64,000 nucleotides of DNA from Dyadobacter sp. NIV53 (GTDB taxonomy: Bacteria; Bacteroidota; Bacteroidia; Cytophagales; Spirosomataceae): NCBI RefSeq assembly GCF_019711195.1, contig NZ_CP081299.1, positions 4,500,001 to 4,564,000 on the forward strand, in the 5' to 3' direction. Position 1 is the first letter of the stretch; each line of letters starts with the position of its first letter. Positions 55,094 through 63,950 of the stretch are shown here, in pieces. The position numbers and the translations under genes are program-made. Under the pieces are notes generated by a model, which did no database searches, was not told the origin of the DNA, and saw only the letters and a list, made by a program, of their open reading frames with translations.

Positions 55094-57117
55094 TTAATAG
55101 CTTAAAATTGTAAATTCTGTTCTACGGTTTCTTTGGTGCTCTTCCTCTGTTTTCGCATTTGGAACGATGAGTTCACGTTCACCGTAGCCTTTGGCAGTCA
55201 TCCTTTCAGTATCTATACCTTTGGAAATGAGATAATTTACAGCAGATTCGGCTCTGTTTTGCGATAATGTCATATTATACGCATCCGTTGCGCGTGCATC
55301 CGTATGTGAACTTAATTCAATACTTACTGATGGATTATCTTTCAGGATCTGAACAAGTTTATCCAGTTCGATCGCTGCATCCGAACGGATATTGTATTTA
55401 TTTAGATCATAATAAATATTTTCTAAGACAAAAGTTTTGTTCAGTTCCAGTTTGTCCAGCTTAATAGTAACCTGATAAGTCGTGTCCGTAATTGCTTTTG
55501 TCAGAAATACAGGTGGGATGCTGCGGCCATCCATAGAGAATGGTTCTCTTTTACTGATATACCCTTTACGTTCCACTAGCAGTACATAAGACCTGCCTTC
55601 TTCCACAGGCTGCGTTCCGAATTTACCATCTTTTGCAGAAACAAACTGACTGATCTGTGCATCTGATGTGTCAGGTAAAATATGAACGGTCGCAGAATCA
55701 ACCGGTGTCAGTTCTGGTGTGTTTGCCAATACATTTCCTGCCAGAAAATAACGGACCGTTTTTAACTTGCCATTAACATAATTCGGGTTCTTTGGATTAA
55801 GCGGATCATTGGGATCATCGTTTTTGGCAATTGTAGTGGTATCGGGTTCTTCAGGTGAAGAGAAATAGTAGATATCATCGTCTCCTTTACCACCATCACG
55901 ATTTGAAGAGAAAAAACCTTTCTTTTGGTTCTGGTAAAAAATAAGTCCAAAATCATCCTGAGGACTGTTAAACGGAAGTCCCAGATTCTCAATTGTAATA
56001 ACACCCTGCGTTCTGGTTGCAGTAAAGATATCCAGTTTCCCCAAACCAGGATGTCCGTCAGAAGCAAAATAAAGTTTGCCACCTTCCGCTACATACGGAA
56101 ACATTTCGTCTCCTGCCGTATTAATATCTTTTCCCATATTTACCGGTTTGCTGAATCGGCCGGAAGCATCAATATTTGTGCGGTACAAATCAATTCCGCC
56201 TGAGCCACCTGCCCGATTTGAGGCAAAGTACAAGGTTTTGCCATCACGCGAAAACGCCGGAGAGCCATCCCATGCGAGTGAATCATTAATGGGTAATATG
56301 GCAGGTGCAGTCCATTGTCCACCTACATTACGGCTTTGGTAAAGGTCAACGTCAACAGTCCCTTTCTTTTTACCAGAATTACCTCTTGCAAATATAAGTG
56401 TCTTGCCATCTGGCGAAAACGTCGGTGATCCTTCATTGGCATCTTCAGCAAAAATTTCTTTACTGAATAATACCGGCGTTCCCTGAGTATCGCCTGCATC
56501 TTGAGAGAGAGCTACTTTATAAAGACCAAGCATAGGCTGACCGTTATTTTTATAGATTTTTTCTTTTTGGAAGAAGAAAAAATCAGTTCGTTTCCCAGAA
56601 CAGCCTGTGAAAATTCTGACCCGGTAGTATTCAAAGGAATGTCTTTGATACTCACATCCATTTTTTGCGTACGAAGGCGATCTGTTATTTTTAGGATTTC
56701 AATTTCCCTTAATGCTCTTTCCTGGAGGTTTTTCGGACTGGCAGTAGCTTTGGCAAACAGCGCAAACTGATTAGATGCCTCTTCGTATTGGCCCGCCGTT
56801 TTCAGCGCATAGGCATATTGAAACTGCGCCTCAGGATTTGTAAGGCCCGCGTCAAGTGCTTTTTTATAAAAGGGAATAGATTCTTTAAAGCGGTTTGATA
56901 ATCTGTATGATTCTGCAATCATAAAATTAGTCTGGGCTGGTTCATAATTTTCAGCAGCAGCCTTTTCCAGGCCTTTGATAGCCAGATCATATTCTCCGTT
57001 ACCAAATTTCTTAACTCCGTCCTTATAAGCCTGCATGGTAGAATTACAGCCGGACAATAACATGCTAATTATCTGAAAGCTAATAACTAAGGTAAAATAA
57101 TACCGCAAAATTTTCAT
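55094..57117 (-). CDS. PorE-like TPR/PD40/OmpA lipoprotein, frameshifted at 56564-56568
   Basis: One gene of about 675 codons with a one-base deletion. ATG 57117 starts a lipoprotein signal (MLLSGCNS), TPR repeats follow (about residues 25-130), then a PD40 propeller (SPTFSPDGKTLIFARG, SPAFSRDGKTLYFASNRAGG), a carboxypeptidase-regulatory-like beta domain and a C-terminal OmpA peptidoglycan-binding domain (NIYYDLNKYNIRSDAAIELD, LSSHTDARATDAYNMTLSQNRA). The halves join if one T is added to the T5 run at 56564-56568, restoring SSSKKEKIYKNNGQPMLGLY. This domain order is that of PorE of the type IX secretion system; the exact orthologue is not proven. A T9SS substrate (the subtilase) is in the same window. 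Confidence 0.88.
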
Positions 57118-57489
57118 AATTTAAAATATAAAATCAAACGATTCGACGCGCACTTCGGGTTTTAAAAAGACAATACTAATAAACAACGTTTGGAAATAAA
57201 ATTATGGATACAACGCAGCAAAATTTTTATCAAAATCCTAATGTATAGCCTAAATAGTCAATTCCGGGTATTGCTATGAAATTATGTGCATCGAATTATG
57301 TTGTAATAATAAGGTACTTACGATTAGAAACATACTGCTTTACGTCGTTTCGTAAAGATATTAGTAAAAAAGATCACTAACACTTTGTAAATCAATCAAA
57401 GTGTCTTACTTTTGCAGTCCGATTTTTCGGGAAAACTGTTTATAAAACAATAGACTGGTGCATTAACCAGATCAAAATCAATTTGTTAA
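57118..57489. other. Intergenic region with rpsL promoter, 372 bases
   Basis: The stretch separates the leftward PorE-like gene from the rightward rpsL. It is AT-rich and holds the rpsL promoter at 57384-57414 and a leader of about 65-70 bases. I see no RNA gene and no second strong hairpin. Confidence 0.55.
57384..57414 (+). promoter_or_regulatory. Promoter of the rpsL-rpsG unit
   Basis: TTTG (57384-57387), 19 bases, then TACTTTTG (57407-57414) match the Bacteroidota consensus TTTG-N19-21-TAnnTTTG exactly. The sequence just after, TTTGCAGTCCG, is shared with the rplC promoter at 61476. Confidence 0.85.
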
Positions 57490-57903
57490 ATGCCAACTAT
57501 TTCACAATTAGTCCGTAAAGGTAGAGAGACCATTACATGGAAATCAAAGTCACCGGCTTTGGATTCTTGCCCTCAGCGTAGGGGTGTGTGTACCAGGGTG
57601 TACACCACAACGCCAAAAAAACCGAACTCAGCACTTCGTAAAGTAGCTCGTGTTCGTCTATCCAACAACAAGGAGGTAAATGCTTACATCCCTGGGGAAG
57701 GACACAACTTGCAGGAGCACTCGATCGTATTGATCCGTGGTGGTCGTGTTAAAGATTTACCGGGTGTTCGTTACCACATTATCCGTGGTGCATTGGATAC
57801 TGCAGGTGTAAGCGGACGTAAACAACGTCGTTCTAAATACGGTGCTAAGCGTCCTAAACCAGGGCAAGTTGCTGCTGCACCAACAAAAGGTAAGAAAAAA
57901 TAA
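57490..57903 (+). CDS. rpsL: 30S ribosomal protein S12
   Basis: S12 sits at the 30S decoding centre and is the usual first gene of the str operon. The 137-residue product matches throughout: MPTISQLVRKGR, CPQRRGVCTRVYTTTPKKPNSALRKVARVRL with the streptomycin-determining Lys-Pro-Asn region, then HNLQEHSIVLIRGGRVKDLPGVRYH and a Lys-rich tail. The key Lys residues linked to streptomycin sensitivity (TTPKKPNSAL and RVKDLPGVRY) are unaltered. It is followed 117 bases later by rpsG. Confidence 0.98.
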   Translation: MPTISQLVRKGRETITWKSKSPALDSCPQRRGVCTRVYTTTPKKPNSALRKVARVRLSNNKEVNAYIPGEGHNLQEHSIVLIRGGRVKDLPGVRYHIIRGALDTAGVSGRKQRRSKYGAKRPKPGQVAAAPTKGKKK

Positions 57904-58020
57904 AAAGTAACTCTCTCTGCTTTTATTAAAGAAATATTCTGATAAAAGGGAAGTAATCCGGGAGATGATCCTGGGTGAATAAGTTGCAAAACGAAACCTC
58001 GTTAAACATTAAGTACTAAA

Positions 58021-58487
58021 ATGAGAAAGTCCAAACCAAAGAAAAGATATATCCTGCCTGATCCAAAGTTCAGAGATGTACAGGTTACCAAATTTGTTAA
58101 CAACCTGATGCATCAGGGTAAAAAAAGCATTGCTTTTACTATTTTTTATGACGCTCTTGAACTGGTTGAGAAAAAACCAGCGAAAGTGGTCTTGAAACAT
58201 GGAAAAAAGCATTGAACAACGTTACTCCTTCAGTTGAAGTGAAAAGCCGCCGTGTTGGTGGTGCTACGTTCCAGGTTCCTACGGAAGTTCGTCCTGAGCG
58301 TAAAGCTTCACTTGGTATGAAATGGTTGATCAATTATTCACGTAAACGTGGAGAAAAAACAATGGTTGATCGCCTTGCAGGTGAAATTATTGCTGCTGCA
58401 AAAGGTGAAGGAGCTGCTGTTAAAAAGAAAGATGATACTCACCGTATGGCGGATGCAAACAAAGCATTCTCGCATTTTAGGTTCTAG
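58021..58487 (+). CDS. rpsG: 30S ribosomal protein S7, frameshifted at 58171-58176
   Basis: S7 nucleates assembly of the 30S head and is essential. The reading frame is split: MRKSKPKKRYILPDPKFRD to LVEKK in one frame, then LETWKKALNNVTPSVEVKSRR to the end HRMADANKAFSHFRF in another. Adding one A to the A6 run at 58171-58176 restores VEKKTSESGLETWKKALNN and a normal 155-residue protein. Since a cell cannot lack S7 and no second copy is in the window, this is most simply a base-calling deletion. A terminator follows. Confidence 0.96.
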
Positions 58488-58519
58488 GAATCAGAGTTTC
58501 TAATAAATATTAATGTCTT

Positions 58520-58555
58520 CGGAAGTCTGATTTTTATCAGACTTCCGTTTTTTTT
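58520..58555 (+). terminator. Intrinsic terminator after rpsG
   Basis: Perfect 12-base arms CGGAAGTCTGAT (58520-58531) and ATCAGACTTCCG (58536-58547) with a 4-base loop are followed by eight T. It separates rpsL-rpsG from fusA. Confidence 0.92.
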
Positions 58556-58584
58556 GAATTATTAAAAATAATACTTGATACTCA

Positions 58585-58615
58585 TTGTTTTTATAATCAA
58601 TAATTTATACTTTTG
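58585..58615 (+). promoter_or_regulatory. Promoter of the fusA-rpsJ unit
   Basis: TTG (58585-58587), 20 bases, then TACTTTTG (58608-58615) fit the Bacteroidota consensus. It lies after the rpsG terminator and about 110 bases before the fusA ATG, giving a leader of roughly 100 bases. Confidence 0.8.
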
Positions 58616-58724
58616 CGCTCTGAATTACTGAAAAGGATCAAGAAGATTACCTCTTGTCAAATTCAAAGTTGCTTCGGAATTCAAAATTGCACATCGAATA
58701 TAATATAACACATCACCATTTGTT

Positions 58725-60845
58725 ATGGCACGTGATCTAAGATTAACAAGAAATATTGGTATTGCCGCTCACATTGACGCGGGTAAAACAACAACTACTG
58801 AGCGTATTCTTTATTACGCAGGAGTTAGCCATAAAATTGGAGAAGTACATGATGGTGCTGCTACAATGGACTGGATGGAGCAGGAGCAGGAGCGTGGAAT
58901 TACCATTACTTCGGCAGCTACAACGGTTGATTGGAATTATCGTGGCGAAAAATACCATATCAACATTATTGATACTCCGGGTCACGTTGACTTTACAGTT
59001 GAAGTAAACCGATCACTACGTGTATTGGATGGTCTTGTGTTTTTGTTTAGTGCGGTTGATGGTGTTGAGCCTCAGTCGGAAACTAACTGGCGTTTGGCTA
59101 ATAACTATAACGTTGCCCGTATTGGTTTCGTAAATAAAATGGACCGTTCAGGTGCAGACTTTTTGAAAGTTTGTGCTCAGGTGAAAGAAATGTTGGGCAG
59201 TTATGCTGTTCCGCTTCAATTACCTATCGGCGCTGAGGATACATTCAGAGGAGTTGTGGATCTTATCAATTTCCGCGGAATCGAATGGAATGAAGAAGAT
59301 AAAGGAATGACTTTTAAAGAAGTTCCAATTCCGGAAGATATGCTTGAAGAAGCGACTGAATGGAGAGAAAAACTTCTTGAAGCAGTTGCTGAATTTGATG
59401 ATACTTTAATGGAAAAGTATTTCGAAGATCCAACTTCAATATCAGAGGCAGAAATTCTTGCAGCTTTGCGCGCAGCAACGATCAGCATGAAAATTGTTCC
59501 GATGGTTTGTGGTTCTTCATTCAAAAATAAAGGAGTTCAGACGATGCTTGATTACGTGATGGCTATTTTGCCTTCGCCTCAGGATCGTGAAAGTATTATT
59601 GGAACAGATCCACGTACGGGATTGGAAATTTCACGTCAGCCTACCGATGCTGATCCTTTCTGTGCACTGGCGTTTAAAATTGCAACTGACCCTTATGTAG
59701 GACGTCTGTGTTTTATCCGTTCATATTCTGGTTACCTTGATTCCGGTTCTTATGTATTGAATAACCGTTCAGGAAATAAGGAACGTATCTCGCGTATCTT
59801 TCAAATGCATGCGAACAAGCAAAATCAGATTGATCGTCTTGAAGCAGGTGATATTGGAGCGGTAGTTGGTTTTAAGGATATAAAAACCGGTGATACTTTG
59901 TCGGACGAAAAATTCCCGATCGTTCTTGAATCAATGGTGTTTCCGGAGCCGGTTATTGGATACGCAATTGAGCCTAAGAAAGCTGCTGACAGCGATAACT
60001 TCTCTAAGGCTATTACTAAACTAATCGAAGAAGATCCTACGTTACAAGTAGAAAGTAACGAAGAAACTGGTCAGACCATTATAAAAGGAATGGGAGAACT
60101 TCACCTTGAAATCATCATTGACCGTATGCGTCGTGAGTTTAAAGTTGAAGTAAACCAGGGTGCACCGCAGGTTGCTTATAAAGAAATTCTTACAAAGAAC
60201 TTTGAGCACCGTGAAGTTTATAAGAAACAAACAGGTGGTCGTGGTAAATTTGCTGATATTCTTTTTGAAATCGGACCAAGAGACGATAATGAAGAAGGAC
60301 AAGAACCAAAAACTGGTTTACAGTTTGTAAATCAAATTGTAGGCGGTACAATTCCTCGTGAATTTATTGCTCCTGTTCAGAAAGGATTTGAAGCTTCTAT
60401 GGCTAATGGTGCTTTGGCAGGATATCCTTTGGATTCTATGAAAGTACGTTTATATCACGGATCATTCCATGATGTCGATTCAGATTCACTTTCTTTTGAA
60501 CTTGCTGCTAAGATTGGTTTCAGAGAAGCTGCACGTCATGCGGGTTCGAAATTAATGGAGCCTATCATGCACGTGGAAGTTCTTACTCCTGATGAATATA
60601 CAGGGCCGATTACTGGTGACTTGAACCGTCGCCGTGGTATTATGAGGGGCATGGATTCACGTAATGGTGCGCAGGTTATTAAAGCTGATGTTCCTCTTTC
60701 AGAACTATTTGGTTATGTTACCGATCTTCGTACAATGTCATCCGGACGTGCTACTGCATCTCTGACGTTTGCATACTATGAAATTGTTCCTAATAGTATT
60801 GCAGAAGCTGTTATAGAAAAAGCAAAAGGCTTAGTTAAAGCCTAA
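58725..60845 (+). CDS. fusA: Elongation factor G
   Basis: EF-G drives ribosomal translocation with GTP. The 706-residue product has G1 AHIDAGKTTTTERILY, the switch I RGITITSAATT, G3 DTPGHVDFT, G4 NKMDRSGAD, and the domain IV-V segments YKEILTKNFEHREV, YPLDSMKVRLYHGSFHDVDS and GRATASLTFAYYEIVP. Length and motifs are normal. It has its own promoter and shares a unit with rpsJ, 99 bases downstream. Confidence 0.98.
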   Translation: MARDLRLTRNIGIAAHIDAGKTTTTERILYYAGVSHKIGEVHDGAATMDWMEQEQERGITITSAATTVDWNYRGEKYHINIIDTPGHVDFTVEVNRSLRVLDGLVFLFSAVDGVEPQSETNWRLANNYNVARIGFVNKMDRSGADFLKVCAQVKEMLGSYAVPLQLPIGAEDTFRGVVDLINFRGIEWNEEDKGMTFKEVPIPEDMLEEATEWREKLLEAVAEFDDTLMEKYFEDPTSISEAEILAALRAATISMKIVPMVCGSSFKNKGVQTMLDYVMAILPSPQDRESIIGTDPRTGLEISRQPTDADPFCALAFKIATDPYVGRLCFIRSYSGYLDSGSYVLNNRSGNKERISRIFQMHANKQNQIDRLEAGDIGAVVGFKDIKTGDTLSDEKFPIVLESMVFPEPVIGYAIEPKKAADSDNFSKAITKLIEEDPTLQVESNEETGQTIIKGMGELHLEIIIDRMRREFKVEVNQGAPQVAYKEILTKNFEHREVYKKQTGGRGKFADILFEIGPRDDNEEGQEPKTGLQFVNQIVGGTIPREFIAPVQKGFEASMANGALAGYPLDSMKVRLYHGSFHDVDSDSLSFELAAKIGFREAARHAGSKLMEPIMHVEVLTPDEYTGPITGDLNRRRGIMRGMDSRNGAQVIKADVPLSELFGYVTDLRTMSSGRATASLTFAYYEIVPNSIAEAVIEKAKGLVKA

Positions 60846-60944
60846 TATAAAATACAAAACCTGGGAAGTAAATGGTTCTTTCCCGGGCGGATTGTCGAAA
60901 CTTGTTTCGTTCAAATATTCTTAGAACCGGAAATAATAAAGATC

Positions 60945-61250
60945 ATGAATCAAAAAATTCGTATTAAACTGCGGTCATTCGACCACAATCTGGTTGATAA
61001 ATCGGCCGAGAAAATTGTAAAGGCAGTAAAGGCGACAGGTGCGGTAGTTAGCGGACCAATTCCTTTGCCTACTAAAATTGAAAAATTCACTGTTTTGCGT
61101 TCTCCGCACGTTAACAAAAAATCACGTGAACAATTTCAGCTTTGTACTTACAAACGTTTAGTAGATATTTTTTCTACAAGTGCAAAAACGGTTGACGCCT
61201 TGATGAAACTTGAATTGCCAAGTGGAGTTGACGTTGAAATTAAAGTATAG
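60945..61250 (+). CDS. rpsJ: 30S ribosomal protein S10
   Basis: The 101-residue product matches S10 over its length: MNQKIRIKLRSFDHNLVDKSAEKIVKAVK, GPIPLPTKIEKFTVLRSPHVNKKSREQFQ and VDALMKLELPSGVDVEIKV. S10 is part of the 30S head and of transcription antitermination complexes with NusB. Here it is tied to fusA and separated from rplC by a terminator and a promoter, rather than leading the S10 operon directly. Confidence 0.98.
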   Translation: MNQKIRIKLRSFDHNLVDKSAEKIVKAVKATGAVVSGPIPLPTKIEKFTVLRSPHVNKKSREQFQLCTYKRLVDIFSTSAKTVDALMKLELPSGVDVEIKV

Positions 61251-61383
61251 TTTTTTTGCCTGTTCTAGGCATACTAAATAATAAGTTGGATGAAGGTCCG
61301 GAATTCTGGAAACCACATCTGAGCTCAAAAGTCAGATCATTTAAAGCTTTTATTCGGCTATAAGTGTATTCTGAATGAAACTG

Positions 61384-61415
61384 AGGTCAGATGTTTTAAA
61401 CATCTGACCTTTTTT
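61384..61415 (+). terminator. Intrinsic terminator between rpsJ and rplC
   Basis: Perfect 13-base arms AGGTCAGATGTTT (61384-61396) and AAACATCTGACCT (61398-61410) with one base between are followed by TTTTT. It lies 134 bases after the rpsJ stop and upstream of the rplC promoter. Confidence 0.88.
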
Positions 61416-61471
61416 GCTGATTATCAGCTAGAAATATAAGAAAACTGTTAGGATACGAAAATTTGATTTCT

Positions 61472-61479
61472 TACCTTTG
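61472..61479 (+). promoter_or_regulatory. Promoter -7 box of the rplC-rplD-rplW-rplB-rpsS unit
   Basis: TACCTTTG (61472-61479) is an exact TAnnTTTG match, about 50 bases before the rplC ATG. The -33 element is weak (TGTT at 61446-61449). The run TTTGCAGTCCG at 61476-61486 is identical to that at the rpsL start site, which supports it as an initiation region. Confidence 0.75.
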
Positions 61480-61531
61480 CAGTCCGTTTTAAAGATTAAG
61501 GGGTTTTACCTGCTAATTTAAATTAATTAAC

Positions 61532-62152
61532 ATGTCTGGTTTAATAGGTAAAAAAATCGGAATGACTAGTTTGTACAACGCTGATGGGCAGGCTCTGGCG
61601 TGTACGGTTATCCAAGCTGGTCCTTGTGTAGTAACGCAAGTTAGGTCCGAAGAAAAGGATGGTTATAAAGCCATTCAGTTAGGTTTTGGTGAGAAAAAAG
61701 AAAAAAGTTCTTCTCAGCCATTAATTGGTCACTTCAAGAAAGCCAACACAACTCCCAAACAAAAATTGGTTGAGTTTAAGGAATTTGAAGTAGAGCATGA
61801 ACTTGGAACTTCACTGTCAGTACAAGATGTATTTGCAGAAGGTGAATTTGTTGATGTAGTTGGTTCTGCCAAAGGACGCGGTTTTCAGGGTGTTGTGAAA
61901 CGTCATGGATTCGCTGGAGTTGGTGGTCAGACACACGGTCAGCATAACCGTGCACGTCACCCAGGTTCGATTGGTGCTTGTTCATTCCCATCACGCGTAT
62001 TTAAAGGCATTCGTATGGGTGGTCGCATGGGTAACAATCGTGTAAAAATTCAGAATTTGCGTATTCTGAAAGTGATCCCTGAGCAAAATCTTATAGTAGT
62101 AAGTGGCTCAGTACCTGGTTCAAAGAATTCATTTCTAATCCTTGAGAAATAG
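61532..62152 (+). CDS. rplC: 50S ribosomal protein L3
   Basis: The 206-residue product matches L3: MSGLIGKKIGMTSLYNADGQ, GRGFQGVVKRHGFAGVGGQTHGQ, the conserved HPGSIGAC, KGIRMGGRMGNNRVKIQNLRI and VPGSKNSFLIL. L3 organises the peptidyl transferase region of the 50S subunit. It is the first gene of the third unit, 5 bases before rplD. Confidence 0.98.
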   Translation: MSGLIGKKIGMTSLYNADGQALACTVIQAGPCVVTQVRSEEKDGYKAIQLGFGEKKEKSSSQPLIGHFKKANTTPKQKLVEFKEFEVEHELGTSLSVQDVFAEGEFVDVVGSAKGRGFQGVVKRHGFAGVGGQTHGQHNRARHPGSIGACSFPSRVFKGIRMGGRMGNNRVKIQNLRILKVIPEQNLIVVSGSVPGSKNSFLILEK

Positions 62153-62157
62153 CACCG

Positions 62158-62787
62158 ATGGAACTGTCCGTATTAAATATAAAAGGAGAAGATACCGGCA
62201 AGAAGGTTACTGTGTCAGAAGAAATTTTTGGCATTGAACCTAATACGCATGCGATCTATCTCGATGTAAAGCTGTACCTGGCTAATCAACGCCAAGGAAC
62301 ACACAAGTCAAAAGAACGTGCTGAAATTAATCACTCAACACGTAAGATTAAGAAACAAAAAGGAACCGGCGGAGCTCGTGCAGGTAGCATTAAATCTCCG
62401 GTGTTTGTAGGTGGTGGACGTATTTTTGGTCCAAGGCCTCGTGACTACGGTTTTAAAATCAATAAGAAAGTTAAAGCATTGGCTCGTAAGTCAGCTTTTT
62501 CTGTAAAGGCAAAGTCTGATGCCATTTCTGTTCTGGAAGCATTTACATTTGATGCTCCAAAAACTAAATCGTATCTGAATGTTTTAAATTCACTTGCATT
62601 GGTGAATACAAAAACATTATTAATTCTTCCAACAGTTGACAGTAACGTTTATTTGTCAAGCCGTAACATTCCGAAAGCGAAAGTTATCACTGTGGATGCA
62701 GTTAATACTTATGACCTGATGTATGCAGACCGTCTTTTAATAAGTGAATCTGCTTTGTCTATTTTGGAAACCCAATTGAACAAATAA
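62158..62787 (+). CDS. rplD: 50S ribosomal protein L4
   Basis: The 209-residue product matches L4: HAIYLDVKLYLANQRQGTHKSKERAEI, the RNA-binding loop KIKKQKGTGGARAGSIKSPVFVGGGRIFGPRPRDY and the C-terminal half. In other bacteria L4 is the autogenous repressor of the S10 operon leader; whether that applies here, where the leader is short and rpsJ is separate, is unknown. It is 5 bases after rplC and 2 before rplW. Confidence 0.98.
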   Translation: MELSVLNIKGEDTGKKVTVSEEIFGIEPNTHAIYLDVKLYLANQRQGTHKSKERAEINHSTRKIKKQKGTGGARAGSIKSPVFVGGGRIFGPRPRDYGFKINKKVKALARKSAFSVKAKSDAISVLEAFTFDAPKTKSYLNVLNSLALVNTKTLLILPTVDSNVYLSSRNIPKAKVITVDAVNTYDLMYADRLLISESALSILETQLNK

Positions 62788-62789
62788 TC

Positions 62790-63077
62790 ATGAGTGTACT
62801 GAAACGTCCGATTATAACCGAAAAGGTAACGGCTCAGGGTGGTCAAGGAAAATATGCCTTTGAAGTATCCCTTACTTCAAACAAAGTTGAGATCAAAAAG
62901 GCTATTGAAAAACTGTTTGGGGTTACCGTAGAAAGCGTTCACACAATGCGCAGCATTGGTAAAAGCAAATCCCGCACATCGGGAGGAAAGTTTGTAAGTG
63001 GAAAAACGTCAACTATAAAGAAAGCTATTGTAACAGTAGCAGAAGGTGAGATCATCGATATTTACGGTGAAGCATAA
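62790..63077 (+). CDS. rplW: 50S ribosomal protein L23
   Basis: The 95-residue product matches L23: VLKRPIITEKVTAQGGQGKYAFEV, NKVEIKKAIEKLFGVTVESVHTM and the Lys/Thr-rich end. L23 lies at the polypeptide exit and docks trigger factor and SRP. It is tightly packed between rplD and rplB. Confidence 0.98.
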   Translation: MSVLKRPIITEKVTAQGGQGKYAFEVSLTSNKVEIKKAIEKLFGVTVESVHTMRSIGKSKSRTSGGKFVSGKTSTIKKAIVTVAEGEIIDIYGEA

Positions 63078-63116
63078 TTTATAGTTGATCGATAAATCTT
63101 TGACGAGTTAATAGCA

Positions 63117-63941
63117 ATGGCAGTTAAAAAATTAAAACCCACAAGTGCTGGTCAACGTTTTCGTTCAGCTCCTACTTTTGAGGAGATCACTGCATCGAAA
63201 CCGGAAAGGAGTCTCTTAGAAACCGTCAAAAGAACAGGCGGTCGCAATAGCGCAGGACGCCGGACCATGCGACATATAGGTGGTGGTCATAAGCGGAAAT
63301 ACCGCGTAATAGATTTCAAAAGAAATCGTTTTGATGCACCGGCCACAGTTCTTACAATAGAGTACGATCCAAACCGCTCTGCACGTATCGCTTTGGTACA
63401 ATATGCAGATGACGAAAAAAGATACGTAATTGCTCCGAACGGATTGAAAGTTGGACAAGTAATTGTTTCAGGAAGTTCAGTAGCGCCGGAAGTAGGAAAC
63501 GCTCTTCCATTAGGTTCTATGCCAATTGGTACAATTGTTCATAACATAGAACTTACTCCTGGTAAAGGAGGGCAATTCGCAAGAAGCGCGGGAGCATATG
63601 CTCAGCTGGTAGCGCGTGAAGGTAAATATGCAGTTTTAAAAATGCCCTCCGGCGAAATGCGTATGATACTTTCAACCTGTATCGCAACAGTTGGAACAGT
63701 TTCCAACTCAAGTCACATGAATGTGAGTTACGGTAAAGCAGGCCGTAAGCGTTGGTTAGGTCGTCGCCCACGTGTTCGTGGTGTAGCTATGAACCCAGTC
63801 GATCACCCAATGGGTGGTGGTGAAGGTCGTTCATCCGGTGGACAACCACGGTCACGTAACGGTCAGTTCTCAAAAGGACTTAAAACCCGTGATCGTAATA
63901 AGCATTCTGAGAAATTGATTATCAGCCGTCGTAAAAAATAA
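63117..63941 (+). CDS. rplB: 50S ribosomal protein L2
   Basis: The 274-residue product matches L2 throughout: KLKPTSAGQRFRSAPTFEEI, GRNSAGRRTMRHIGGGHKRKYR, NPNRSARIAL-type block (YDPNRSARIALVQYADDEKR), GTIVHNIELTPGKGGQFARSAG, VRGVAMNPVDHPMGGGEGRS with the conserved His of the peptidyl transferase region, and a basic C-terminus. Standard length. It is followed after 9 bases by rpsS. Confidence 0.98.
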   Translation: MAVKKLKPTSAGQRFRSAPTFEEITASKPERSLLETVKRTGGRNSAGRRTMRHIGGGHKRKYRVIDFKRNRFDAPATVLTIEYDPNRSARIALVQYADDEKRYVIAPNGLKVGQVIVSGSSVAPEVGNALPLGSMPIGTIVHNIELTPGKGGQFARSAGAYAQLVAREGKYAVLKMPSGEMRMILSTCIATVGTVSNSSHMNVSYGKAGRKRWLGRRPRVRGVAMNPVDHPMGGGEGRSSGGQPRSRNGQFSKGLKTRDRNKHSEKLIISRRKK

Positions 63942-63950
63942 TAGAATAAC

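Noticed and set aside
58171..58215. Programmed frameshifting in rpsG
   Set aside because: The same kind of run-length change occurs in several unrelated genes, and no slippery heptamer with a downstream structure is evident; read error is simpler.
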